A stretch of 64,000 bases of DNA from assembly GCF_963678975.1 (NCBI RefSeq), contig NC_089274.1, forward strand, positions 3,832,001-3,896,000, written 5' to 3'. The notes under the pieces were generated by a model that was not told where the DNA came from, did not search any database, and saw only the letters and a program-made list of their open reading frames with translations. This DNA is from Dysidea avara (taxonomy: Eukaryota; Porifera; Demospongiae; Dictyoceratida; Dysideidae). Shown here in pieces: positions 44,826-56,760 of this stretch. A program made the translations under genes and the position numbers. Position 1 is the stretch's first letter. The number at the start of each line of letters is the position of its first letter.

Positions 44826-46746
44826 AAACAGGACAACTGCTATGAGCTGTGGTCACAATTAACAGTACTAGACACCAATAGAAACCTAATGGTCAAACTC
44901 GGGATATACTTCACATGCTTCAAAGCAGTAGTTGGATAGAGAAGACTTGCATTGGCTTCCACTAAAGCCCCTTGTAAAGTATGGGTTAGTAAATTTCAGA
45001 AGTTAAGCCACTGATCTGCTGTGTGCTGCTGCAACTAGGGCAGTCATCTAAACACCCACTAGCTACAGCCATTATCTATGCGTGCATACAGACTACAGCT
45101 ATATATCTGTAGAAAAAGTACTAGTGAACAAGGTGGGCCAATATTTAATGGAGTGGGGATATCAGACCTTGAAACTGATCACGAGATTAAAGCATATTGT
45201 GGTACATTACTTGAATGGAGGCCCGACATATTTTTTTAAAACATGTCCAGCTAGCTGTGAACATGCATATAACACTTCAAAACTGAATTGCATTTTTTGT
45301 CCTGTGCTTGGCACAGTCCTGTTAACACTAAAATTAGATTTCTGTGAATGGATCCAGGTACCACGGGATGCATGTTTTTGTTGTTGTGCTTGTAGGGAGG
45401 TGACAGTATTTAGTAGTAGTCGGGCAGGATAGTGTCACAGTGGTGCCAACACCTTCAGCACTGTCTCATCTGATATGCATACACTATGTAAATATTGAAC
45501 TTTGTACATCAATATTCATGTCCAGCCAAGTGGCTCTGAAAGGGGATAATTATATATTGAAAGCAAAACCATTTGATTCATGAAATCACCAATAGAAGCC
45601 TAAGGTGTGTACACTACAAAGTGGATACCAGCACTGGCTTCAACAACTAAAGCTCCTATTGTAGGGACTTGACAATGAATAGGGTGTGGTAAGGAACAAG
45701 TGCACAAGAACATGCAGGTACAGTGTGCTTTAGTTCTGCTAAGAATATCATACAAAGACACAATTTATATCAGAGTATGATGATATATGTATTATAGGGA
45801 TTATATAGATAACCACTAATGATGCAGGTATTGGGAGTGAACAATTAAAATTGTCTGCAGGACTGCATGTTCCAGTTATGGACTTGTGAAGTTTCAAACT
45901 GCATTAAATGAAAAATTCAGTTTATTTGTGTGATAAGGCAATGTTCTTGATATGATGCAAGAATTTATCAAATTAAAGTTCTATGAATGTTGTATAAGCT
46001 TTCAAGAGAATATACTCTTTCACTATGTACTCCCAATTTTATTGACGCATCATTGACGTGGTATGTAAACTGGAAATGAGACATTTTCATACTTGAACTC
46101 CATCTGTCAAAGTTTAGTCCATTTGCAAACTGAACACCATCATCTATTAAGTGTATAGGACTATACACCAAGTATAGGTAGCTATCATTCTAATCATCTT
46201 GACCTAATGCCGGTTGTTGATGCGATGGGTAAACCATATAGAGGCCCCAGTTTGCAGTTCTGGGGGACAAGGATTGATGGAATTACTAATTTTACCTCCA
46301 AACACGCCACAATGCATCACTACTGCATAGATAAAGTAAGTTCCAAAGCTAATATGCTGACAACATTTCTTATGTGGCATCTTGCCAAAATACCTTGAAG
46401 TCATCAACATCTGTGGTGTAAGAAGTCAGTAGAGTGCAAGGAATTTTGTTGTGCTTATTTATACACTCCTGATTCCCACTTATGATAATTGCAGCAAAAA
46501 TATTGAAATAACTAGTATGTAAAAATGAGAAGCAGATAAAAATACCATGACTATGGAATGGCTCCATGTACTATGATAGGTAGCTATCATAGTACATGGA
46601 GCCATACACACACAAAAATTCACTCACTCTTTTGTATAACATACAGCAGCATTTCAAAATGTTGATATACAAAAATCCATTGGAAATTAAAAGGCTTGTA
46701 CCAGTGCAAAATTAAATATAGCTACAAAGGTATAAATAACATGTTT
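44826..46746. other. Intergenic spacer, kinase-Kelch to receptor-like gene
   Basis: 1.9 kb containing the promoter of the kinase gene (right of 44825) and the 3' flank of the receptor-like gene. No gene recognised. It holds the 48-nt perfect hairpin at 46558-46605. Confidence 0.55.
46558..46605. repeat. Perfect 22-bp inverted repeat with 4-nt loop
   Basis: Left arm ATGGCTCCATGTACTATGAT + AG (46558-46579), loop GTAG, right arm the exact reverse complement (46584-46605). There are no mismatches. No target duplication is obvious. The GATAGGTAGCTATCAT centre is partly repeated at about 46174-46190. Confidence 0.85.
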
Positions 46747-49700
46747 CTATTGATGCAGGGGAATCTCCTTATGTTGAATATGATGTCTTGTTCTCTTTCT
46801 GAAATAAACAACAGCTACAACAATGATGATGATAATTACTGAACCAAACAAAATCTTCCTGGTTTGGTAACCACGGCAATCTGTCTGTTCTTTAACTGCA
46901 GTCACTTTTGTGTTGACACTTCCAGAAGATATTGCTACAGTGGCTGTGTTAGCAATGGATAAGACAGAAGGGATGCAGAACTTGGAATATACAAGCTCAA
47001 AATGCTACAAAATAACAAAAATCACCTGGTATGGATAAAATAGTTGCTATTTCATACTCACTCACATAGTACTGAACATCACTGAATAAATATGACAGTG
47101 TTGCATTATCATAAGTCTTATTACACACCAGGTATAAAATAGCTGCAGCACTATATATGGTAATTTAAACACAACACTCATAATTCAAGTACACATGTAT
47201 TGCAGAGAACAAAAGACACATGATATGTCATGTGGCCAAGGAAAGCCTGTGTGTGAGGGCATGCAACAGACAAGTGTGTACAGGGACCACAAAACATGTT
47301 TCACATGTTTGTAGCTCAATCACTTGTACAATGCAGAAGTGGCTGTTAGATACTTGATCGAAGAAAATTGGTAGTAATGAGGTTAAAATCTCATATATAG
47401 GTTTACTATGCATGACACCAAGAGTTAATAATATTAACTCTTGATGACACCCTTGGATAGTAGCCACATGTATGTATGACAAAGATGCATCATGGTCAAG
47501 TGTGGTATCACTTGTACTAGTTCCTGGGAAACTACTTAGCTTTTAAAATCTAAAAGTTATGAACAAGAATGGCATACTCTAAATAGAGTAGTCATGAAGC
47601 ATATTACCAAGGCATTACTTATAATATTAGTAATCTTTTTTGTCACCAAATTTTTGTCACATAATCACCTGAAATCATTTCTATTAAAAGCACCTTCAAA
47701 CATGTAAAGTGCCTCTAAAAATAATTAACATTTTAGTAATTGTGATTCAACTTTCAATGATGTTACTCATAGCTAGCGGCTGTAATTGCCTTGCCTCAGG
47801 GTGAAACTTGTCCCCTTTCAAATATTTGGATCCTAATTGCCTCTGTGCCAGAAAGGGCTGACCATGATCTTGTATGGCTACACTTCTATTTTGGAGTTGG
47901 AACCGGAAACCAGTCAGCTACTTTTCTAGAACCACCCCTAATTATGGTGCATAATACAGTAACTAACGTGCAGCCATTCTTTAGAGATCTTTTGAATAGA
48001 CACAACACATAAACACACCATTATGCACACAAGTGTCAGACACAACTATTTCGCTTACATTGATTTGTCACCTCCCTTATAGATAGCTGAAATATTTAGT
48101 GGATTAACGGCATTCACCACGTAAGTGACGTTATTCAGAGAAGCTATTTCAGCTGAGGTACCAGAATCAACCACACAAATCTGTGGACAGAGTACACCAA
48201 ATTAAACATGTAGCATGTGTGTGGTTATTGAATAAACAACTATACAAAACCAGTAGCTAGTATGGTTGACAATCCAGCTTAATTTTAAACTACAAGTGTA
48301 AGCAACAATTAGAAAATTAACATTTGAGTAGGGGAAACAAGGGAAGTCATCTACATGTACACCTGCAGCTATACTAGTGGACATTTAATCTCATGGCTAA
48401 ATGTCCACTAGTATAGCTGCAGGTGTAGATGACCTTTCTTGTTCCACTGCTTTTTATTCAAATGATATTTTTACTAACACTTGTTTGTTTACATTTTTAA
48501 AAACTTCATTATTGGTGAACCTGCATGAAAGGAATGAACGGCACTGTACTAGAGTAACTAGACACATTGTAACAATTAATTGTTACTGAACGCATGGTCC
48601 AACTATTACTTACTGAAACATGAAGTGGACATTCTGCTTCATTTTCAACTGTGTTCCACCTGTTGTACAGTGTTACAAATGAAAAAAAGTACAAGAAACA
48701 CCTCTACATGACAGAAATTGAAACACAAAAGCCATGATACGTTACCATGAATCAACACCTACATGGAAAAATAAATAGGATGTAAAGGAGGACAAAGGTA
48801 GGTCCATGATGCATATACCTGTTGCAGTTGGCGAAAAAGCATGTCTTGGGCTGAGGCAATATTGAACAGCAAAGAAATCAAGCCAGCAAATATAGTTGAG
48901 TTTTGCTTGGCTGAAGGCATCATTAGTAGAAAAGTCATGTTAATTTATTTTTATAAATTTCATAGAGACAGATTTGGTGTCACTCTGAATACCTTTATGG
49001 GCTATGCTGTGCCTAACCAATACTGCTAGGCTGTCATGAATGAAAAATGAGGCTGGTTTTTAGATGATATTTGGCAAGAAAGCCAAAATCTCCATGATTC
49101 CTACTATGATAAAAAAATAACTGACTGCTATATTAGGGTGTTGGACTGCTCTCTTAGGCTCTTTGTGACTGATCNNNNNNNNNNNNNNNNNNNNNNNNNN
49201 NNNNNNNNNNNNNNNNNNNNNNNNNNNNNNNNNNNNNNNNNNNNNNNNNNNNNNNNNNNNNNNNNNNNNNNNNNNNNNNNNNNNNNNNNNNNNNNNNNNN
49301 NNNNNNNNNNNNNNNNNNNNNNNNNNNNNNNNNNNNNNNNNNNNNNNNNNNNNNNNNNNNNNNNNNNNNNNNNNACATTTAATAAAGCTTGCATTCATCT
49401 CTCAGGGAAGGATTTAAAGAGATAACATGAGCCCTCTTCAAAACTTGTTAAAAAGATCGATATACTCTAATAGAGCAGTCACGTATACTCTAATAAAACA
49501 TGCATGTGAACATCCATATCCATATGTTATGGAATTAGTGAAGCTTATCAGACATTCTAACATTAAATGCAAAACTGAGCATGACCTTATACTGCTATAG
49601 CTTTGGTGTACAATGTATAAAGATATAGAACTCCAATAATTTGTTATGCAAAATGAATCTATGCTATGCATATTTTGTAGTTAATTATAATATTTTGATT

Positions 49701-52291
49701 GTAAGTCATTAAATTTGTATCAGTGGATTCATGGTTCCTATACCAGTGAGATAAGTATCACTTACAGATTACTATATGTTTCTCTATGTGTTATGCTGTC
49801 TGTTTCCACTAGGTAGCTTTATCTAGTACTAGCTTCATCCCAAAGGCACATATATGCATTATAATTAATGTACTTTTTTGCATAAAATATAGCAATTTGC
49901 TGAGTTTTGATTCACCTGCTTCTGGTAACTCTATACTGCTCTTGGAACCCGGCCCCCTTCAAAAAATCCTGGTACACCCCTGGAATAACCCCCCCCCCCC
50001 CAAAAAAAAAGGTGGCACTTATCGATTGAAGATTATAAGTGCCAACTTACAATTTCTAATTGATAAGTGACACTGCTAAGGAATGGGGTCTGGTCCACAG
50101 GATTATGCAGCAGCCACTGTAGCCATCTTAGTACTAGGTTAGAAACCTAGCAAGGACCTTCGTGGATTGTAAAAACCTCGAGGTTTTTAAAACTATGACA
50201 GCAACAAGTTGTCACAAGTCGTTGCTAATGACACTACAACAGCCCAGGTACGATATGATGTCAAACATGGACCACACCCACATTACAGAAAACATAAAAT
50301 AACCATTCTACAAGGGAGCTTTCCCACTTACGTCCTTGGTAAATAAAGTCTTCCAATAGTTTAGTAGATGTAAGAGGCTCAAAACACTCTAGAAAACAGA
50401 TGAACACTAAACAGAATATTCTGTGATATCTCTGGACTTTGTCAGTTCATTGTAACAAACATAGTTGCAATGCTACACTCTAACCTCTCATAATCGAATT
50501 CTTTTAGGCATACTTATAAAATAAATGGGTGGCTAACTACATGTTGACTTGGATGACTGGTTGCCAACTGAGGATCAACTATTAGCCTGCAATATGTTTT
50601 ACGTTGGAGAGGTTAAAGACCTGCTAGCAGGTCTCTCAGTGGAATTTAAAGACCTCATTATCTTTCAAGGCTCAAAGCATACTATACACACCATTATTTA
50701 ATGTGTAATTAACTCCTAAACCATTGTTTATACTTAAGATCGTCTCTGCATAACTATGCAACCTTTATATCCTTAGTGTGGCATATTACTTTTCTCTACA
50801 CTTGTACTTTTGTCAAGTGAATCTATTATGAAAGGGGCTTTCTGATGAAATAAGGAAAAGAAAAGATGGTCAAAAACACATACAATTATGAGTACCTCAG
50901 ACACATGTGACTATACTGATGTGTAAAAAGCACACTTTAAGCCATGGAAAGGAAGCTGATAAAATAAAGCACAGCTCAGCACACAAACAAGAGCAAGACA
51001 AATAAATCACTTAAGTGTTCCAATTAGCACATGTCAATCATGTGCCAAGCAATCATTGGAAACAACTAAGGAAATTTTTTGACATTTTAGAAGCTGAAGT
51101 CAAACTTTTAGTTAACAGTCACAGTAAATCTAGTCGGCTTTGAATTATGAAATAAACAAACTGTAGGGGAAAAGGTGTGACTAAAGCTGTAGCTTTGATT
51201 GTTTAATTAGAATAGGTACTTGACTGCTCTATTAGAATATTTTATAAACTGTACACGTACTCAGCAATTACATGAAGTTTAACTATTAGATATTAAGCTA
51301 TTGGAAAATGCTGCAATCCTTTCCTTTTCACCTCCATCACAAACATAACACTTTGATGAAGGCAGAGAAAACTTTGATGAATGCCCTACCACACAAATTG
51401 TGTGTTCCCGGTTGCACAGCATATACAAAAATGGAAACATCAACATGTAGCTATGTAGTGAAATCATTCAGATATGTAAACTTTGTGTGTAACTAAAAGT
51501 GTGATGGTACAAGCAGTTCTAAATCTTTAAAATGTGACCAGATTTGCATAATGCCGCAAGCCTAAATTTTTAGTATAAGCCATTGATTGCAAGAGCATAC
51601 ATGTAGATACACTTGGCTAAGTAGATTATAAAGAATTTGAAAAATGCATCATGCTGGGTTTTTGCAGATCCAGTTAATTATGCTGGTGGTACGTCCCATA
51701 CATGTATATATCATAAAGGATGGCCAATTGTAGTATGCACTTTTTTCATTGTTCTTAATGATGTGATCGTAGTCACTTCAACTTCTGCCCATGCAATATA
51801 ATATAGAGTTACTCATGAGGGATGAGTGTATGGGATAACCCAAGCACAAGTCAAATTATAGGGAAAAATTACACAAGCTAACCACATACTGTGACACGAA
51901 CAGAACATTAAATTCAGCAGAACATGCAGCTCATCTGCAGATAGCTAGCTACACGCAACCACAAACTGATTTTGAGACCGGCTGCACTCACCGCTGTTTC
52001 TTTGTCACACTGCAACTCAGGTACACCGTCACATCCTCCATACACGTACTGAACTTGAGGATCCACGGCTGTCTGACTAATGGTACATTTAATTTTCTTA
52101 CACTTCGCCTATTTATCGGGCACTTACACAGGTTTATCGAACTTGAGGTTAACGATGAATGGAGTGGTTGTGTTCACCTTACAACCACACGAGGCTGGTA
52201 GACCATCCGTGGTACACACGTAGTTGTCCTCAGCTCGACATTGCAAAGATAACAGCAGAAAAATCAACGAGACACTGAGGAGGAGCCTCAT
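46747..52291 (-). CDS. Mannose-6-phosphate-receptor-like (MRH) type I membrane protein, paralogue 1
   Basis: Five exons join to 237 residues: 52291-52128, 52076-51992, 48180-48059, 47150-47066, 47004-46747. A signal peptide (MRLLLSVSLIFLLLSLQCRA) is followed by a cysteine-containing luminal domain with CGCKVNTTTPF, YVYGGCDGVPELQC, AIYKGGDKS, ILYLVCNKT and HFELVYSKFC. The IYKGGD / V-x-C-N / FE...C series matches the MRH domain of the cation-dependent M6P receptor. One membrane helix (about VIIIIIVVAVVYF) and a short basic cytoplasmic tail (RKRTRHHIQHKEIPLHQ) follow. M6P receptors carry hydrolases to lysosomes. The arginine that binds phosphomannose in vertebrates is not evident, so sugar specificity is uncertain; an Atg27-like role is an alternative. 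Intron 2 (3.8 kb) contains the assembly gap. A CLEAR-type site lies just upstream. Confidence 0.72.
47419..47443. mobile_element. 25-bp CAAGAG palindromic element with 7-bp target duplication
   Basis: CAAGAGTTAATA and TATTAACTCTTG flank a single central A; the palindrome is perfect. Direct repeats ATGACAC flank it (47412-47418 and 47444-47450). It is the smallest member of the CAAGAG family in this window. Confidence 0.7.
48290..48520. mobile_element. Head-to-head inverted pair of the GTATAGCTGCAGGT repeat
   Basis: CAGCTATACTAGTGGACATT (48366-48385) is followed within about 15 bp by its reverse complement (48401-48420). The similarity continues outward for roughly 70-100 bp in each direction (CATCTACA / TGTAGATG, then AAACAAGG / CTTGTTCC). 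A single copy lies at about 8398-8520. It sits in intron 2 of receptor paralogue 1. Confidence 0.7.
49175..49374. other. Assembly gap (200 N)
   Basis: Exactly 200 unknown bases, a typical placeholder length, inside intron 2 of receptor paralogue 1. The true length is unknown. Confidence 0.99.
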
Positions 52292-52323
52292 CTTCCTTAA
52301 TATAGCAGCAATGCACTTTTGGC

Positions 52324-52333
52324 GTCACGTGAC
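52324..52333. promoter_or_regulatory. CLEAR-type E-box GTCACGTGAC
   Basis: Exact match to the 10-bp palindromic consensus bound by TFEB/MITF in vertebrate lysosomal genes, 33 bp upstream of the start codon of receptor paralogue 1. Such placement near the start is typical. Binding in this organism is inference. Confidence 0.6.
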
Positions 52334-52467
52334 CTATCTATTATAACCACCCCGAAAACTCCCCTAGTCCCTGGGTAATATCACATTTAGAATTGCAGTG
52401 GTTATACTACAGATAATGTATTAATACACAAAAATACACGGCTTTAACATTCATCGATGGTAGATTG

Positions 52468-55400
52468 TTAGCTAATAAGCCTGCCTTCAACAATGGGACT
52501 TTCATCACTTTGTCTCTTCTTCCACTGAAGATACACAACAATGACCACAATGGAAGTAGCTACGGTTGCAATGATGAGTGACCACCATGTAATGTCCAGT
52601 ACAACATTCCTGTTTTCATCGTGCTTGCTTTGTACAGGAGCCCTGGTAGCAGTCAGTTCGGCCCCTACAAATTTAGCAGACAATAACTTGGTGACTGCAC
52701 TTGTAGTGGTCATTGTTGTTACAGTGCTAGTAGAAGGAGCCATGGTTGTATTATTAGCAGGGACACAAAACTTGGAATATATCAGTTCAAAGTACTACAA
52801 AAGAAAACATGATGAAGTGATCACATTAGAATGGCTACATGTACGTAGAAAGTTTTGAGAGCATGCCGTTTTGTGATTTCACAAATTGTGACCCAGTCTG
52901 GGAAAACCGGTATTATTGCCTATGAGTATCGAGAAATGCCAGTTTGAAGTATTCAGAATGATTGAAGCAATGTGTACCAATTTTTCACATGTTTTACACT
53001 AATTCTTTACCTTCCAGAGCATCCACTGTACAAATATACAACAGCTAAGTTTCCCGCCATTTAGGTAGTTTTTAAACCGAGGTTGACTGTATCAGGCGAG
53101 TTCCAAAAGGGGTGGAAGGCAGGGGTCAGAGGAGGGTCAGAGACTTGTTTTAAAATCTTAAAAGAAAGGTGTAGGGATGAATTAGGCCAAATTATGGGGC
53201 AATCAGGTCCTAAAATGAAAGGACATTTACAGCACAGTTCTTTATTCAACACCATGGTGCTGTACAGCCACATACAGCCATCCCCAGGATGTCTCTATTA
53301 GGGCCCCAGACCACTCGTACAGATTGCCACTGTGTTTGGGAAAAGCAGGCAGCAAAAGCAGACCACTCATGTTTAGTAATGAAATTTGATAGTTTATTCA
53401 TGGAAAATCTAATTTTTATGGGCGATAAGACCGGTTTTCACAGACCCAGTGGTCTACCCTGGAAATAGCCTAAATTGACTGCTTTGTGTATCTCCAAACA
53501 AAAACAGCTACAAAGATACTGTATACGGCAAAACTTTCGAGGGGGAAAACTTTTGCGGATGCACAGAAGCATCGCAATTTGCAGGAAAATATTTGCGGTT
53601 GTATAGAAATCTTGCAATTCGCGGGGAAAACATTCGCGGATAGTGGCTAAGCTCCTGGTGAAACGTGATAAGCACTTGAGGACCCCTCCAAAAGTCAGTT
53701 TCTTGAGCTTGACACACTTAAGCAGTGCCATGTGTTGAGCATTAAAAAAACGGAGCATTCCCAAGCAAACACAATCCAAGTAAAGAACGTCAAATGTGTG
53801 AGCTTGCAAAACCGCTGCTCTGGCTATGAAGACCTACAAAATGCAAAAAGGTATAGTAGTTATGTATAGTTTTTAGGTTTTTGCACACAAAATGTTTGAG
53901 GGAAAACATTCGCGGTTGGCAGCATAATCGCAAAAACCGCAAATGTTTTCCTCCTCGAAAGTTTTGCCGTATACGGTATTGTCCTCCAAAGCTTTCTCAC
54001 ATAATTATGGTAGCCAAGCTTTACATTTTGTAACTCACATAGAACTTGCTATCGTCATGTAAGTAAGTCAACTTTGCTCTCTTAAATGTCTCATTACACA
54101 TCAGATATATAACTGCTGAGGCACTGGTAAAATTGAAATACAACATATGTAATCATATAGGACACAAAAAAGGATATTATATGTCACAAACAAACATTAT
54201 TTAACAAGTATAACCATTGGTCTCAGTTCAGAGGAGGTTGGACACGATTTAAGCACCCCTAAAACAAATTATGCAAAACTCGTTTTATTGAAGAGGTTTA
54301 TACATCGATCTCAGTTAAATTCGGTAAAGTATCATTGTTCTGATTAGAGAGTACATACGTGACAATTCTGGTGAAGTTCTACACACCAAACCCAACTTAT
54401 TAATTTCACCCCAATCACCAAGCGCTTTCACAAAACAAAATACATCACCTTGAAGCTTACGTGAAGCACCATCCGAATATCTAATCAACCCCAGTCAACC
54501 CCATCGTTTTTCAAATTTGTATTATGACTATTGAGGGTCACGTGAAATACCAAAGAAAAGAATGCAATTAAGGGCAATATATTTATGTGGAGCTTAGAGC
54601 GCGTCCAACCTCCTCTGGCTCTTAGTTAGTATCATGACTAAGTTATAATGCTAAAATGGTGCCATGTGTATGCTACCTATCAGTAATAATAATGGTTTTA
54701 GTAATGTTTTGTATCAAGAATGATAACTTCATCATCAGTACACCTTTGCTTACTGTTGTATACTCTATAGAGTGTATGGACAACATGTGTACCTACAAAA
54801 TAGGTACACATGATTATGGCTTTGGATACTATTGATGTTGCTTGGTTTCCCTAGTCCATCCATACAATAAGAAATTAGGAGAACTTGACTGGTAAGTCAT
54901 GACTGAAGTATGTACTATTAGAGTAATTGATCAGGGCACTGTATAATGAATGGGCTTTATTTATACGACAACCTTGATGGTACACAGTGGAATACAGTGG
55001 GACCTCCACTATCCGAATGCCTGTGTGCCAGTTCAATCACAAAAGTGGATACTTCATTACACCATTGTACACATCAGACAGACTACAAGTTTTTTTTGTT
55101 TTTTTTTCCAGTCCTTCCATTCTTATTTTGTAAAAATTTCTGACTTACACACACTTATATATCATATCATACTAACTTGCCTCCTTTATAAATAGCAGTG
55201 ACATTCAGAGGGTCAATCTGCTTCACCAAATAAGTGACTGTTTCTAATAATCCAATTTTGGCTGTGAGTCTACCAGCTGTGTAGACCAGACATATCTGAT
55301 GAGAGATTACAAAATATTAGGTACTGCTCCAGATAAAAAAAATACTGTAAGTCATAGTAGTAGTTGCAAAGAAACCCAAATTTTTTTTAACTATCTGTCT

Positions 55401-56655
55401 TGGTCAGAAAAACTGGGTAATGTGGATGGTCCACTGACATGAGACCTGAAGTTTAGGGGCATATGTCTACAGCTACATATTAGGCAAGATATGTTTGCAG
55501 TAGTTAGCCTTGCATAATAGCAACAATCATCTGCAAGTGACCAGGGAGGTACATGTTAATCAAACACTAACGCCTTTAGCTCCATGTGAGCCTGCAAACA
55601 ACCATGCACATTTTTAAGCAACTGCTCACAATTTGCAACTCCTTCAGCATGTACTCAAGTTCATGGGCTGGTGCCTATTGTTTACACATCTTATGGTTCT
55701 CCTTAACGACAATGTACTTATAATGTCTAATCTGTAAGTACTACTTGCCAGTAACCGAACACTCTGAAACCTCACAAGTACATAGGCGGCCCTGCCTGTT
55801 TTGTCTTGTACTGCACTGATGCCCAACTGTCTGATTTCCAGTACAGGGTTGATAACGGGTTAGGTGACCCAGATTACACCTGGTCATATTTTGTCCAGGT
55901 CAAGTGGGTACATGCATGATGATGCAGATGGCAGTGCATGTGCACAGAATGGTGCAACTGGGACGATTTGCACCACCAGGCTCCACCCTTTGAGGTCCCC
56001 TTTTCCCTCATAGTCTTGCGTGGCCAGACCATATTTTTTTTTGACACTGGGCAGGGAGAAAAAAGGGTCTGGTCTGGTTTAAATACCCATACTTGTTCTG
56101 GACACACATCCAAATGTGACATTATTGTTACCAAGCATGCTACTGTAGACCAGTGATGGATCACTTTCTGTCTCGGCCACAACTGGGATCATAGATCCAT
56201 AGGGGCTGTAAGGCCTGACCCTCTATATAGTCCAGACCCTTGTTTCTCCCTACCAAATGACAAAGAGAAAAAGGTAGTCTGGCCACACGAGACCACTTTC
56301 TTCATACTGTAGTGCCCCACTTTTATACTATACCTCAATCACTACTAACTTACTGCTGTTTCTGCATCACATTCTGGCACACCAAAACAACCTCCATAAA
56401 TGTACTCCGCGTGTTTATCAAATGGATCTCCAGTATGTCTAACTTAAAGGGGAATATAAATCACAAGCATATTTCAGCTAACAGCGTTATTTACATTGTT
56501 TTATCAAACTGTAGGTTGACGGTAAATGGCGTGGTCGTGTTCACGATACATCCACAGTAAGCCGGTAAGTCGTCTGGTGTACACACATACTTGTCCTCGG
56601 CTTGACATAATACAATAAGAAGAAACTGTGAAATGAGCAGGGCACAGGACTTCAT
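52468..56655 (-). CDS. Mannose-6-phosphate-receptor-like (MRH) type I membrane protein, paralogue 2
   Basis: Five exons join to 258 residues: 56655-56495, 56438-56354, 55295-55177, 54123-54039, 52794-52468. Signal peptide MKSCALLISQFLLIVLCQA; luminal CGCIVNTTTPF, YIYGGCFGVPEC, AIYKGGN, VIYLMCNET and YFELIYSKFCVP; a Ser/Thr-rich stalk; a membrane helix (about WWSLIIATVATSIVVIVVY); and a tail beginning QWKKRQSDE. Intron positions and phases match paralogue 1 exactly (2, 0, 2, 0), so the two arose by tandem duplication. The tails and stalks differ strongly, which suggests different trafficking. Where paralogue 1 keeps GGDK, this copy has GGN. Head-to-head with GTF3C4, 105 bp between start codons. 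Introns 2-4 carry TIR elements. Confidence 0.72.
53516..53980. mobile_element. TIR element, about 465 bp (GTATACGGCAAAAC family)
   Basis: Left end ATACTGTATACGGCAAAACT continues TTCGAGGGGGAAAAC. The right end is its near-perfect inverse (TCGAAAGTTTTGCCGTATAC to 53980). The inside contains further TTTGCGG/CCGCAAA blocks. Non-coding; in intron 4 of receptor paralogue 2. Confidence 0.8.
54230..54616. mobile_element. TIR element, about 387 bp (AGAGGAGGTTGGAC family)
   Basis: Ends AGAGGAGGTTGGACACG and GCGTCCAACCTCCTCT are inverted repeats. The interior (about 54333-54545) matches about 767-990 at the left edge of the window along its whole length, including ACTATTGAGGGTCAC. Non-autonomous. Confidence 0.75.
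56011..56294. mobile_element. TIR element, about 284 bp with 65-70-bp arms
   Basis: Left arm contains GTGGCCAGACCATATTTTTT and GGCAGGGAGAAAAAAGGGTC. The right arm is the inverse (GACCCTTGTTTCTCCCTACC, then GTCTGGCCACACGAGACCA). It lies in intron 2 of receptor paralogue 2. Confidence 0.75.
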
Positions 56656-56760
56656 TGCTCCGAGGCGCAGAAAACTGCGCGCAGCTGTGTTAAACTCTAC
56701 ATCTTTAAATGTGTGGAATGTTTGAATCGATTGTGGTACAGCTATTTTGTGTGAAGCTGC
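56656..56760. promoter_or_regulatory. Bidirectional promoter, receptor paralogue 2 / GTF3C4
   Basis: 105 bp between divergent start codons. It holds GC-rich GCGCAGAAAACTGCGCGCAG (about 56665-56684) and the 17-mer GAATCGATTGTGGTACA (56724-56740) also found upstream of SARNP. Unlike paralogue 1, no CLEAR-type site is present. Confidence 0.5.

Larger units (their letters stand above)
48181..51991 (-). other. Large intron 2 of receptor paralogue 1
   Basis: 3.8 kb with no recognised exon. It contains the inverted repeat pair, the gap, ACTCTAATAGAGCAGTCAC motifs at 49466-49500 and an inverted copy at about 51226, and poly-C/poly-A runs near 49988-50010. The matching intron of paralogue 2 is about 1.1 kb. 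Confidence 0.6.

Noticed and set aside
49060-49425. Open frames across the N run
   Set aside because: They are made of unknown bases.
53438-53809. 123-residue minus-strand frame
   Set aside because: It overlaps a TIR element and has no recognisable domain or splice context.
55177-55295. GC-AG intron in receptor paralogue 2
   Set aside because: A nearby GT donor (55176) gives the phase needed for the next exon and matches paralogue 1.
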